This document shows, in pieces, positions 15,778-23,812 of a DNA stretch of 64,000 nucleotides. Source of the DNA: Hydrogenophaga pseudoflava NBRC 102511 (GTDB lineage: Bacteria; Pseudomonadota; Gammaproteobacteria; Burkholderiales; Burkholderiaceae_C); contig NZ_BCWQ01000003.1 in assembly GCF_001592285.1 (NCBI RefSeq), positions 124,001 through 188,000 of the forward strand, read 5' to 3'. Position numbers and translations under genes: made by a program. The first letter of the stretch is position 1. Every line of letters starts with the position of its first letter. The notes under the pieces are model-generated. The model had not been told where the DNA came from. It worked only from the letters and a program-made list of their open reading frames with translations, and searched no databases.

Positions 15778-16578
15778 ATGAATTCATCACCCTGCATGGT
15801 CTGGCTGCCGGCCGACCACCGCCTCATGGGCGACCACGGCCACCAGATGCCCTTCCTGCTGCTGGGCGACAAGTACGCCCGGGCCGTCAAGGTCGGCGCC
15901 GAGTGCCAGCCGGTCATGTTCCCGCTGGCCGACGCCGGGCAGATTCCCGAGCTGCTGCCGCTGGTCGACGGCGTGATGCTGACCGGCTCACCCTCCAATG
16001 TGCACCCTTCCCATTTTGACGAGGACGTGGCCGATCCCAGCCTGCCGCTGGACCCGGTGCGCGACTCGCTGACGCTGGCGCTGATCAAGGCCTGCGTGCA
16101 CGAGGGCGTGCCGCTGCTGGGCATCTGCCGCGGCTTCCAGGAGATCAATGTGGCCCTGGGCGGCACGCTGCACCAGCGGGTGCACGAGGTGCCCGGCCGG
16201 ATGGACCACCGCGAGTCCAAGACCGCGCCGTTCGAGGTGCAGTACGCACCCAGCCACCCGATCCGGCTGGTGCCGGGCAGCGTGTTCGAGACCTGGGCCG
16301 GCGGCCCCGAGGTGATGGTCAATTCGCTGCACGGCCAGGGCATCAACAGGCTCGCCCCCGGGCTGGACGCACTGGCCCACGCGCCCGACGGCCAGGTGGA
16401 GGCGGTGGCGGTGCAGGGCGCCCGCACGTTTGCCTACGCGGTGCAGTTCCACCCCGAATGGCGCTGCTGGGAAAACCCCTTCTACACCGCCATCTTCCAG
16501 GCCTTCGGCAAGGCCTGCCGGCAGCGCCGCAGCCTGCGGCTGCAGGCCGCCGACCTGGCGCGACACACACCGGCCTGA
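15778..16578 (+). CDS. puuD: Gamma-glutamyl-gamma-aminobutyrate hydrolase (PuuD-like)
   Basis: 266 residues of the class I glutamine amidotransferase-like C26 peptidase family. The nucleophile elbow is LLGICRGFQEINVALGG (Cys near residue 119), and the catalytic His-Glu is in 'AVQFHPEW' near 222. It releases GABA and glutamate from gamma-glutamyl-GABA, the last Puu step. The start MNSSPCMVWLPADHR is preceded by GGAG about 11 nt upstream; an ATG at 15721 would place the operator dyad inside the coding region. Followed after 52 bp by the puuA-like gene. Confidence 0.9.
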   Translation: MNSSPCMVWLPADHRLMGDHGHQMPFLLLGDKYARAVKVGAECQPVMFPLADAGQIPELLPLVDGVMLTGSPSNVHPSHFDEDVADPSLPLDPVRDSLTLALIKACVHEGVPLLGICRGFQEINVALGGTLHQRVHEVPGRMDHRESKTAPFEVQYAPSHPIRLVPGSVFETWAGGPEVMVNSLHGQGINRLAPGLDALAHAPDGQVEAVAVQGARTFAYAVQFHPEWRCWENPFYTAIFQAFGKACRQRRSLRLQAADLARHTPA

Positions 16579-16630
16579 CGGTCTCGAGACGGTCCGGCCC
16601 GACAGAATCAACACAGAGAGACAGCACTTT

Positions 16631-18004
16631 ATGAACCAGCCGATCACCAGTCCCCAGACCTTCAACGACCTGGAGCAGTGGCTCAACCAGAACCGCGTGA
16701 CCGAGGTCGAATGCCTCGTGCCCGACCTGACCGGCGTGGCCCGCGGCAAGATCCTGCCGCGCGAGAAGTTCACCGAGGACCGCGGCATGCGGCTGCCGCA
16801 GGGCATCGTGGCCATGGGCGTGACGGGCGAGTTCCCGGCCAGCGGCCCCTACTACGACGTGATCGAGCCGACCGACCGCGACATGCAGCTGCGGCCCGAC
16901 CCGGCCACGGTGCGCATCGTGCCCTGGGCCACCGACCCCACCGCACAGGTGATCCACGACTGCTTCGACCACACCGGCAAGCTGGTGCCGTTTGCTCCGC
17001 GCTCGGTGCTGCGCCATGTGTGCGACCTCTACGCCGCCGAGGGCTGGGACCCCGTGCTCGCGCCCGAGCTGGAGTTCTACCTGACCGCGCGCAACACCGA
17101 CCCCAACACCCTGCTGCGCCCGCCCATCGGCCGCAGCGGCCGCGCCGAAACCTCGCGCCAGGCGTACTCGATCGACGCAGTGAACGAGTTCGACCCGCTG
17201 TTCGAGGAAATCTACGACTACTGCGACAAGATGCAGCTGAACGTGGACACGCTGATTCACGAGATCGGCGCCGGCCAGATGGAGATCAACTTCTTCCACG
17301 CCCACCCGCTGGGCCTGGCCGACGAGGTGTTCTTCTTCAAGCGCACGGTGCGCGAGGCCGCGCTGCGCCACGACATGTACGCGACCTTCATGGCCAAGCC
17401 CATCGCCGGCGAGCCGGGCAGCGCCATGCACATCCACCAGAGCGTGGTGGACAAGCAGACCGGCCGCAACATCTTCAGCAAGGACGACGGCAGCGCGTCC
17501 GACGCCTTCCTCCACTACATCGGTGGCCTGCAGCGCTACATCCCGGCCGCCATGGCGCTGGTGGCGCCCTATGTGAACAGCTACCGGCGCCTGTCGCGCC
17601 ACACGGCCGCGCCCATCAACATCGAGTGGGGCCACGACAACCGCACCGTGGGCATCCGCTCGCCGATCTCCAGCCCGCAGGCGCGGCGCGTGGAGAACCG
17701 CGTGATCGGTGCCGACGCCAACCCCTATGTGGCGATGGCGATGACCCTGGCCTGCGGCTACCTGGGCATGAAGAACCAGATCAAGCCCAAGCCGGAGATG
17801 CGCGGCGACGCCTACCTCTCGCCCTACGCGCTGCCGCGCAGCCTGGGAGAGGCGCTGGACTGGCTGCGCCGCGAGACCGACCTGCACGAGGTGCTGGGCA
17901 AAGAGTTCATCACCATCTACACCGAGATCAAGGAGCTGGAGTTCGAGGAGTTCATGAAAGTCATTTCTCCCTGGGAACGCGAACATTTGTTGCTGCACGT
18001 CTGA
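16631..18004 (+). CDS. puuA: Glutamate-putrescine ligase-like glutamine synthetase family protein
   Basis: 457 residues. GS beta-grasp domain at about 5-105 (VECLVPDLTGVARGKILPREKF). Catalytic-domain motifs are APELEFYL near 140 (metal-binding Glu), 'IGAGQMEINF' near 213, 'GSAMHIHQSV' near 263 (ATP/glutamate site), and NRTVGIRSP near 335 (Arg for gamma-phosphate). PuuA ligates putrescine to glutamate using ATP. Adjacent PuuB, PuuD and an aminotransferase favour this over true glutamine synthetase. The start at MNQPITSPQTFNDLEQ begins just before the beta-grasp domain. The aminotransferase gene follows after 21 bp. Confidence 0.9.
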   Translation: MNQPITSPQTFNDLEQWLNQNRVTEVECLVPDLTGVARGKILPREKFTEDRGMRLPQGIVAMGVTGEFPASGPYYDVIEPTDRDMQLRPDPATVRIVPWATDPTAQVIHDCFDHTGKLVPFAPRSVLRHVCDLYAAEGWDPVLAPELEFYLTARNTDPNTLLRPPIGRSGRAETSRQAYSIDAVNEFDPLFEEIYDYCDKMQLNVDTLIHEIGAGQMEINFFHAHPLGLADEVFFFKRTVREAALRHDMYATFMAKPIAGEPGSAMHIHQSVVDKQTGRNIFSKDDGSASDAFLHYIGGLQRYIPAAMALVAPYVNSYRRLSRHTAAPINIEWGHDNRTVGIRSPISSPQARRVENRVIGADANPYVAMAMTLACGYLGMKNQIKPKPEMRGDAYLSPYALPRSLGEALDWLRRETDLHEVLGKEFITIYTEIKELEFEEFMKVISPWEREHLLLHV

Positions 18005-18025
18005 TCTGAAAGAAAGCGATACGCC

Positions 18026-19465
18026 ATGAATACCTCCACACTCATCGCCCCACCCGCCCTGGTCCGCCGCGCCGAGCAGCAGGACACCAAGGCCATCCAG
18101 GCACTGGACAGCGCGCACTACATCCACCCCTTCACCGACCACGACGACCTGGCCACGCGCGGCGCGCGCGTGATGACCCACGCCGACAACATCTACGTCT
18201 GGGACTCCGAGGGCAAGAAGGTGCTCGACGGCATGAGCGGGCTGTGGTGCGTCAACGCCGGCTACGGCCGCAAGGAACTGGCGGACGCGGCCTACCAGCA
18301 GATGATGACGCTGCCCTTCTACAACAGCTTCTTCCAGACCACCAACGTGCCCGCGGTGCAGCTGGCCGCCAAGCTGGCGGCGCTGGCGCCCAAGGTGGGC
18401 GACCGCAGCTTCAACCACGTGTTCTTCAGCAGCAGCGGCAGCGAGAGCAACGACACCAACGTGCGCATGGCGCGCCGCTACTGGGACCTGATGGGCCAGC
18501 CCCAGCGCAAGGTCATCATCAGCCGCCACAACGCCTACCACGGCAGCACCATGGCCGGCGCATCGCTCGGCGGCATGAGCGGCATGCACGCGCAGGGCGA
18601 CCTGCCGATCCCCAACATCACCCACATCGAGCAGCCGCACTACTGGGAGAACGCGCGCGCCGGCGAAACCCCGGCCGAGTTCGGTGTGCGCGCGGCCCGC
18701 TGGCTGGAAGAGAAGATCCTGGCCATCGGCCCGGACAAGGTGGCGGCCTTCATCGGCGAGCCGGTGCAGGGCGCCGGCGGCGTGATCATCCCGCCCGAGA
18801 CCTACTGGCCCGAGATCCAGCGCATCGTCGACAAGTACGGCATCCTGCTGATCGCCGACGAGGTGATCTGCGCCTTCGGCCGCCTGGGCCACTGGTTCGC
18901 CTACGAGAAGTTCGGCATGAAGCCCGACCTGGTGACCTTCGCCAAGGGCGTGACCAGCGGCTACATCCCCCTGGGCGGCGTGATGGTGGGCAACCGCGTG
19001 GCGGACGTGCTGATCGCCAAGGGCGGCGAGTTCAACCACGGCTACACCTACAGCGGTCACCCGGTGGCCTGCGCGGTGGCGCTGGCCAACCTGGAGCTGA
19101 TGGAGCGCGAGGGCCTGGTGGACCGGGTCAAGAACGACACCGGCCCCTACCTGGCCCAGCGCTTCGCCGAGCTCAAGGACCACCCGCTGGTGGGCGATGC
19201 CGAGACCTGCGGCTTCGTGGCCGGGCTGGTGCTGGTCAAGGACAAAGTCAAACGCACCATGTTCGACCCCGACCTGGCGGTGGGCATGATCTGCCGCGGC
19301 CACTGCTTCAGGAACGGCCTGATCATGCGCGCCGTCGGCGACCGCATGATCATCGCGCCGCCGCTGGTGATGACCCGGGCGCAGATCGACGAGATGATGG
19401 GTCTGATCCGCCTCTGCCTGGACGCGACGCTGGACGATTTGCGCTCGCAGGGCCTGCTCGGCTGA
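18026..19465 (+). CDS. spuC: Class III aminotransferase, polyamine/GABA:pyruvate type (SpuC-like)
   Basis: 479 residues. Class III PLP-enzyme motifs are visible: SGSESNDTNVRMARRYW near residue 134, 'SRHNAYHGST' near 170, the Asp-containing 'LLIADEVICAFGR' near 275, and the PLP-lysine in TFAKGVTSGYIPLGG near 312. Pseudomonas SpuC transfers the amino group of putrescine, cadaverine or spermidine to pyruvate; close relatives use GABA or beta-alanine. Here it provides either a direct route from putrescine to aminobutyraldehyde or the step after GABA. Probably cotranscribed with puuD-puuA. Confidence 0.87.
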   Translation: MNTSTLIAPPALVRRAEQQDTKAIQALDSAHYIHPFTDHDDLATRGARVMTHADNIYVWDSEGKKVLDGMSGLWCVNAGYGRKELADAAYQQMMTLPFYNSFFQTTNVPAVQLAAKLAALAPKVGDRSFNHVFFSSSGSESNDTNVRMARRYWDLMGQPQRKVIISRHNAYHGSTMAGASLGGMSGMHAQGDLPIPNITHIEQPHYWENARAGETPAEFGVRAARWLEEKILAIGPDKVAAFIGEPVQGAGGVIIPPETYWPEIQRIVDKYGILLIADEVICAFGRLGHWFAYEKFGMKPDLVTFAKGVTSGYIPLGGVMVGNRVADVLIAKGGEFNHGYTYSGHPVACAVALANLELMEREGLVDRVKNDTGPYLAQRFAELKDHPLVGDAETCGFVAGLVLVKDKVKRTMFDPDLAVGMICRGHCFRNGLIMRAVGDRMIIAPPLVMTRAQIDEMMGLIRLCLDATLDDLRSQGLLG

Positions 19466-19582
19466 CCGTGCGCACGCGATTGTTTGTTACAGTAAAAGAC
19501 GCCCCGGATTGGGGATAAAGTTGGTCTGCTATTTGCTTGCTCAACGCAAGTGTTGAAGCAGGGTGTCTGTACATCAACCGTT

Positions 19583-19595
19583 GGGAATTATTCCC
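19583..19595. promoter_or_regulatory. Palindrome upstream of potF
   Basis: GGGAAT-T-ATTCCC is a perfect 6-bp inverted repeat 25 bp before the potF ATG, in the 154-bp spacer after the aminotransferase gene. It could be an operator or a small leader hairpin; no family match is claimed. Confidence 0.3.
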
Positions 19596-19619
19596 CTCAA
19601 ACCTGGAGCGTTCCTCATC

Positions 19620-20809
19620 ATGAAGAAGCAAGTCCTGGCCCTGGCCATCACAGCCGTCCTGCTGGCCGCCTGCGGCAAGAAGGAAGAGCCCGCGCCCGCG
19701 CCGGCCGCCCCGGTCGCCGCCACCCCGGCGCCCGCCGCCGAGCCCGCCAAGCCCGCCGGCCCGCCGGCCCGGTGTTCGACGACGAGAAAGTCCTGAACAT
19801 CTACAACTGGCCCGACTACATCCCCGAGGGCATGATCGCCACCTTCGAGAAGGAAACCGGCATCAAGGTCAACTACGACACCTTCGAGACCAACGAGGCC
19901 CTGCATGCCAAGCTGGTGGCCGGCAACTCCGGCTATGACATCGTCGTGCCCGGCACCGTGTTCGCCAAGCCGCAGATCGAGGGCGGTCTGCTGCAGCCGC
20001 TGAAGAAGGACCAGATCCCCAACCTGGCCAACCTGGACGGCGAGTTCATGAAGACGCTGACCAAGGCCGACCCGGACAACCAGCACCTGGTGCCGTGGGG
20101 CTGGGGCTTCACCACCGTGGGCATCAACAAGACCAAGCTCGAGAAGGCCCTGGGCGGCATGCCCATGCCCGAAAACGCCTGGGACCTGGTGTTCAAGCCC
20201 GAGTACACCAGCAAGCTCAAGTCCTGCGGCATCGCCTACCTGGATTCGCCCACCGAGATCATCCCGGTGGCCCTGCACTACATCGGCAAGGACGCCTACT
20301 CGAACGACCCGGCCGACTACAAGGCCGCCAACGAGATGCTGGCCAAGGTCCGCAAGGACATCCGCCTGTTCAGCTCGACCATGATCGACGACATCGCCGG
20401 CGGCAAGGCCTGCGCGGCCATCGGCTGGTCCGGCGACATCAACCAGGCCGCTGCCCGCGTGAAGGAAAACGGTGGCAAGGACGTGATCGAGGCCCTGCTG
20501 CCGAGCTCCGGTGCGCTGCTGTTTGTCGATGCCATGGCCATCACCAAGGACGCCAAGCACCCGAACAACGCAATGGCCTTCATCGACTACTTCCTGCGTC
20601 CCGAGAACGCGGCCGCCATGGCCAACGAGATGGGCTACCCCACCGGCAACAAGGCAGGCATGGACAAGGTCAACCCCGAGATCGCCGGCAACAAGACGAT
20701 CTTCGTGGAATCGGACTACATGGCCAAGATGATCCCGCCCAGCAGCTTCACCAACGAGGCGCGCGAGGCGATGTCCAACGCTTACAACAGCTTCAAGAAG
20801 GGCAAGTAA
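19620..20809 (+). CDS. potF: Putrescine/spermidine-binding lipoprotein of a PotFGHI ABC transporter, interrupted by a one-base frameshift
   Basis: The signal sequence MKKQVLALAITAVLLAACGKK (lipobox LAAC) plus an Ala/Pro-rich linker is read from 19620, but that frame stops at 19796. The mature PotF domain (VFDDEKVLNIYNWPDYIPEG, with the conserved NIYNWPDYI) is encoded in the -1 frame, from about 19760 to the stop at 20809. The junction is the run CCGGCCCGCCGGCCCGG near 19755-19771; adding one C (GCCCC for GCCC near 19770) restores a continuous reading frame of about 397 codons. So either the gene is a fresh pseudogene or one base was lost in sequencing or assembly. All downstream motifs are intact and the rest of the transporter is complete, which favours an error or a very recent, possibly reversible, slip. 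Confidence 0.75.
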
Positions 20810-20837
20810 GCACCACCGGCACCCAGGCATAGCCTGC

Positions 20838-20880
20838 ACGGGCTGTTCGTACCCTGCGTATGAACAGCCCTTTCTGTTTC
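20838..20880 (+). terminator. Hairpin with U-rich tail between potF and potG
   Basis: Stem GGGCTGTTC (20840-20848) / GAACAGCCC (20862-20870) with a 13-nt loop, followed by TTTCTGTTT. It resembles a leaky intrinsic terminator, which would let the binding protein be made in excess over the membrane components, a common arrangement in ABC importer operons. Confidence 0.65.
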
Positions 20881-20906
20881 TGAATCACCAACAACGAGGG
20901 GTCACC

Positions 20907-22010
20907 ATGGCAGCAGCCGGCACGCAAGAAGGCTATCTGGTCACGGAAAAACTGGTCAAGCGGTTCGACGAGGCGGTGGCTGTCGACGAGGTCTCGCTGT
21001 CCATCGGCAAGGGCGAGATCTTCGCCCTGCTGGGCAGTTCGGGCTGCGGCAAGTCCACGCTGCTGCGCATGCTGGCCGGCTTCGAGACGCCGACCAAGGG
21101 CCGCATCCTGCTCGGTGGTCAGGACGTGGCCAACATGCCTCCCTACGAGCGGCCGGTGAACATGATGTTCCAGAGTTACGCGCTGTTCCCGCACCTGAAC
21201 ATCTGGGAGAACGTGGCGTTCGGCCTCAAGCGCGAGGGCCTGCCCAAGGACGAGGTGGCCCGGCGCACCGACGAGATGCTGGCGCTGGTGCAGCTCACGC
21301 CCTATGCCAAGCGCAAGCCGCACCAGCTTTCGGGGGGGCAGCAGCAGCGCGTGGCGCTGGCGCGCAGCCTGGCCAAGAAGCCCAAGCTGCTGCTGCTGGA
21401 CGAGCCGCTGGGCGCGCTGGACAAGAAGCTGCGCGAGCAGACGCAGTTCGAGCTGGTCAACATCATCGAGAAGGTGGGCGTGACCGTGGTGATGGTGACG
21501 CACGACCAGGAAGAGGCCATGACCATGGCCAGCCGCATCGCCGTCATGAGCAAGGGCCGCGTGCTGCAGGTGGGCACGCCGCAGCAGATCTACGAGTACC
21601 CGGGCAACCGCTTCGTGGCCGACTTCATCGGCAACGTCAACCTGTTCGACGGCAAGCTGACGCTGGACGAGCCCGACCGCTGCGCGGTGGGCACGGCGAT
21701 CGGCGAGGTGCACGTGGGGCACGGCATCAGCGGCACCCTCGACATGCCGGTGGCGGTGGCGGTGCGGCCCGAGAAGATCGAGATCGCCAAGGAGCGCCCA
21801 TCCCACATCGACCACAACCTGTTTGCCGGACGGGTCAAGGAAATCGGCTACTTCGGGTCGTACAACAACTACATCGTGGTCACGCCACAGGGCACCAAGG
21901 TGAAGATCACCGAGCCCAACGGCTCGCGCCACGAACTGCTGGACATCACCTGGGAGGACGACGTGTTCTTCTGGTGGGACGACCTCGACGCCGTGGTGCT
22001 GCGCGACTGA
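20907..22010 (+). CDS. potG: Polyamine ABC transporter ATP-binding protein
   Basis: 367 residues. Walker A GSSGCGKST near residue 42, Q-loop MMFQSYALFPHLN near 88, signature LSGGQQQRVALARSLA near 137, Walker B LLLLDEPLGALD near 158 and switch His in VTHDQEEAMTM near 194. The C-terminal TOBE domain (VRPEKIEI near 285) is typical of PotA/PotG. It energises putrescine uptake with PotH and PotI. A GAGGGG ribosome site precedes the ATG, and potH begins 22 bp after the stop. Confidence 0.95.
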   Translation: MAAAGTQEGYLVTEKLVKRFDEAVAVDEVSLSIGKGEIFALLGSSGCGKSTLLRMLAGFETPTKGRILLGGQDVANMPPYERPVNMMFQSYALFPHLNIWENVAFGLKREGLPKDEVARRTDEMLALVQLTPYAKRKPHQLSGGQQQRVALARSLAKKPKLLLLDEPLGALDKKLREQTQFELVNIIEKVGVTVVMVTHDQEEAMTMASRIAVMSKGRVLQVGTPQQIYEYPGNRFVADFIGNVNLFDGKLTLDEPDRCAVGTAIGEVHVGHGISGTLDMPVAVAVRPEKIEIAKERPSHIDHNLFAGRVKEIGYFGSYNNYIVVTPQGTKVKITEPNGSRHELLDITWEDDVFFWWDDLDAVVLRD

Positions 22011-22032
22011 ACCCGAACCGAGGAGCACCACC

Positions 22033-22950
22033 ATGGCGTCACCCCTTCCGGTTCCAGGCAAGCGCTTCGTCATCGGCGTGCCCTATGTCTGGCTGTTTTT
22101 CTTCTTCCTGCTGCCCTTCCTGATCCTGCTGTACATCAGCTTTGTCGACCAGGGCGAGAGCATCAACCCCTTCAAGCCGATCTGGGACCCGGTGACGGGC
22201 ATCCTGAGCCTGAAGTACGAGAACTACTGGACCATCTTCCGCGACGATGAGGGCGGCGCGCTGTTCCAGACCATCTACATCGAGGCCTACCTGCGCTCGA
22301 TCTGGTACGCGCTGCTGACCGCGCTGCTGTGCCTGCTGATCGGCTACCCCTTCGCCTACTTCATCGCGCGCTCGTCGCCGGCGGTGCGGCCGGCCCTGCT
22401 GATGATGGTGATGCTGCCATTCTGGACCTCGTTCCTGCTGCGCGTCTACGCCTGGAAAGGCATCCTGGCCGACCAGGGTGTGGTCAACAAAGTGCTGATG
22501 GCGGTGGGCCTCACCAGCGAGCCGATCCAGATGCTCTACACCAATGTGTCGATGCTGGTGGGCATGACCTACGTCTACCTGCCCTTCATGGTCCTGCCGC
22601 TCTACGCCAACCTGGTGAAGATGGATTTCCGCCTGCTGGAGGCCGCCTACGACCTGGGCACCACGCCGTTCAAGGCGTTCTGGCTGGTGACGGTGCCGCT
22701 GTCCAAGGCCGGCATCATCGCCGGCTTCATGCTGGTGTTCATCCCGGCGGTGGGCGAGTTCGTGATCCCCTCGCTGCTGGGCGGGCCGGAGAACATCATG
22801 ATCGGCCGTGTGGTCTGGGACGAGATGTTCACCAGCAACAACTGGCCGCGCGCCTCGGCGCTGGCGGTGGTGATGATCCTGCTGATCATCGTGCCGCTGG
22901 CCGTGTACTACCACTACACCGGTGACCGAACCGAAGGGGGCAAGGCATGA
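22033..22950 (+). CDS. potH: Polyamine ABC transporter permease
   Basis: 305 residues with six hydrophobic segments, starting after MASPLPVPGKRFVIGVPYVW. The ABC permease EAA loop is seen near residue 205 (EAAYDLGTTPFKAFWLVTVPLSKAGI). PotH homologues pair with PotI to form the membrane channel for putrescine. The stop overlaps the potI start by 4 bp, which indicates translational coupling. Confidence 0.93.
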   Translation: MASPLPVPGKRFVIGVPYVWLFFFFLLPFLILLYISFVDQGESINPFKPIWDPVTGILSLKYENYWTIFRDDEGGALFQTIYIEAYLRSIWYALLTALLCLLIGYPFAYFIARSSPAVRPALLMMVMLPFWTSFLLRVYAWKGILADQGVVNKVLMAVGLTSEPIQMLYTNVSMLVGMTYVYLPFMVLPLYANLVKMDFRLLEAAYDLGTTPFKAFWLVTVPLSKAGIIAGFMLVFIPAVGEFVIPSLLGGPENIMIGRVVWDEMFTSNNWPRASALAVVMILLIIVPLAVYYHYTGDRTEGGKA

Positions 22951-23807
22951 AACGCCTTCTGGAAAAACACTTTGGCAAGGCCTGGATGGCGCTGGTCTAC
23001 CTGTTCCTGTACCTGCCGCTGTTCTTCATGATCGTGTTCAGCTTCAACAGCACCCGGCAGGACGCGAACTTCACCGGCTTCTCGCTGCGCTGGTACGAGG
23101 CGCTCACGCGCGACACCAAGATCGTCGAGGGCTTCTGGCTGTCGGTGAAGGTGGCGGCGGTCACGGGCCTGCTCTCGGCCGTGCTGGGCACCTTCGCCGC
23201 CTTCGTGCTGGTGCGCTACCGCAAGTTCCTGGGGCGCACCATCTTCTCGGGCATGGTGAATGCGCCGCTGGTGATGCCCGAGGTGGTGATTGGCCTGTCG
23301 CTGCTGCTGCTGATGGTGGGCGCGCAGAACGTGTTCGGCTGGCCCGAGCGCGGCATGCTGACCATCATCCTGGGCCACACGTTGCTGGGCATGGCCTATG
23401 GCATGGTGGTGATCCAGAGCCGGCTGATGGAGATGAACCGCAGCATCGAGGAGGCCGCGATGGACCTCGGAGCGCGCCCGCACCAGGTGTTCTTCCTGAT
23501 CACCCTGCCCAACATCTTCCAGGGCATCCTGGCGGCCTTCCTGCTCTCCTTCACGCTCTCGTTCGACGACGTGGTGATCTCCGAATTCCTCTCCGGCCCC
23601 GGCGTTTCCACGCTGCCGCAGGTGATCTTCGGCTACGCCCGCCGCGGCATCAACCCGACCATCTACGCCGCCGCCACGCTGCTGATCACCACGGTGACCA
23701 TCGTGATCATCGGCTACAGCGTCTGGGTGGCGCGCCAGACGCGCAAGCGCGAGCGCGAGATCCAGGCCGCCACACGGGCCGAGCTGTCGGCGCTGTCGGC
23801 GCGCTGA
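22947..23807 (+). CDS. potI: Polyamine ABC transporter permease
   Basis: 286 residues, six hydrophobic segments. The EAA motif (EEAAMDLGARPHQVFFLITLP) lies near residue 170, and 'SFTLSFDDVVISEFLSGPG' near 200 is a strongly conserved PotI/PotC signature. ATGA overlap with potH. It is the last transporter gene; the membrane-protein gene that follows starts only a few bases later. Confidence 0.94.
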   Translation: MKRLLEKHFGKAWMALVYLFLYLPLFFMIVFSFNSTRQDANFTGFSLRWYEALTRDTKIVEGFWLSVKVAAVTGLLSAVLGTFAAFVLVRYRKFLGRTIFSGMVNAPLVMPEVVIGLSLLLLMVGAQNVFGWPERGMLTIILGHTLLGMAYGMVVIQSRLMEMNRSIEEAAMDLGARPHQVFFLITLPNIFQGILAAFLLSFTLSFDDVVISEFLSGPGVSTLPQVIFGYARRGINPTIYAAATLLITTVTIVIIGYSVWVARQTRKREREIQAATRAELSALSAR

Positions 23808-23812
23808 GCGCC

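Noticed and set aside
16343..19303. Long open frame on the minus strand (about 986 codons)
   Set aside because: Opposite strand of puuA and the aminotransferase, both with complete catalytic motifs. Composition is typical of an antisense shadow.
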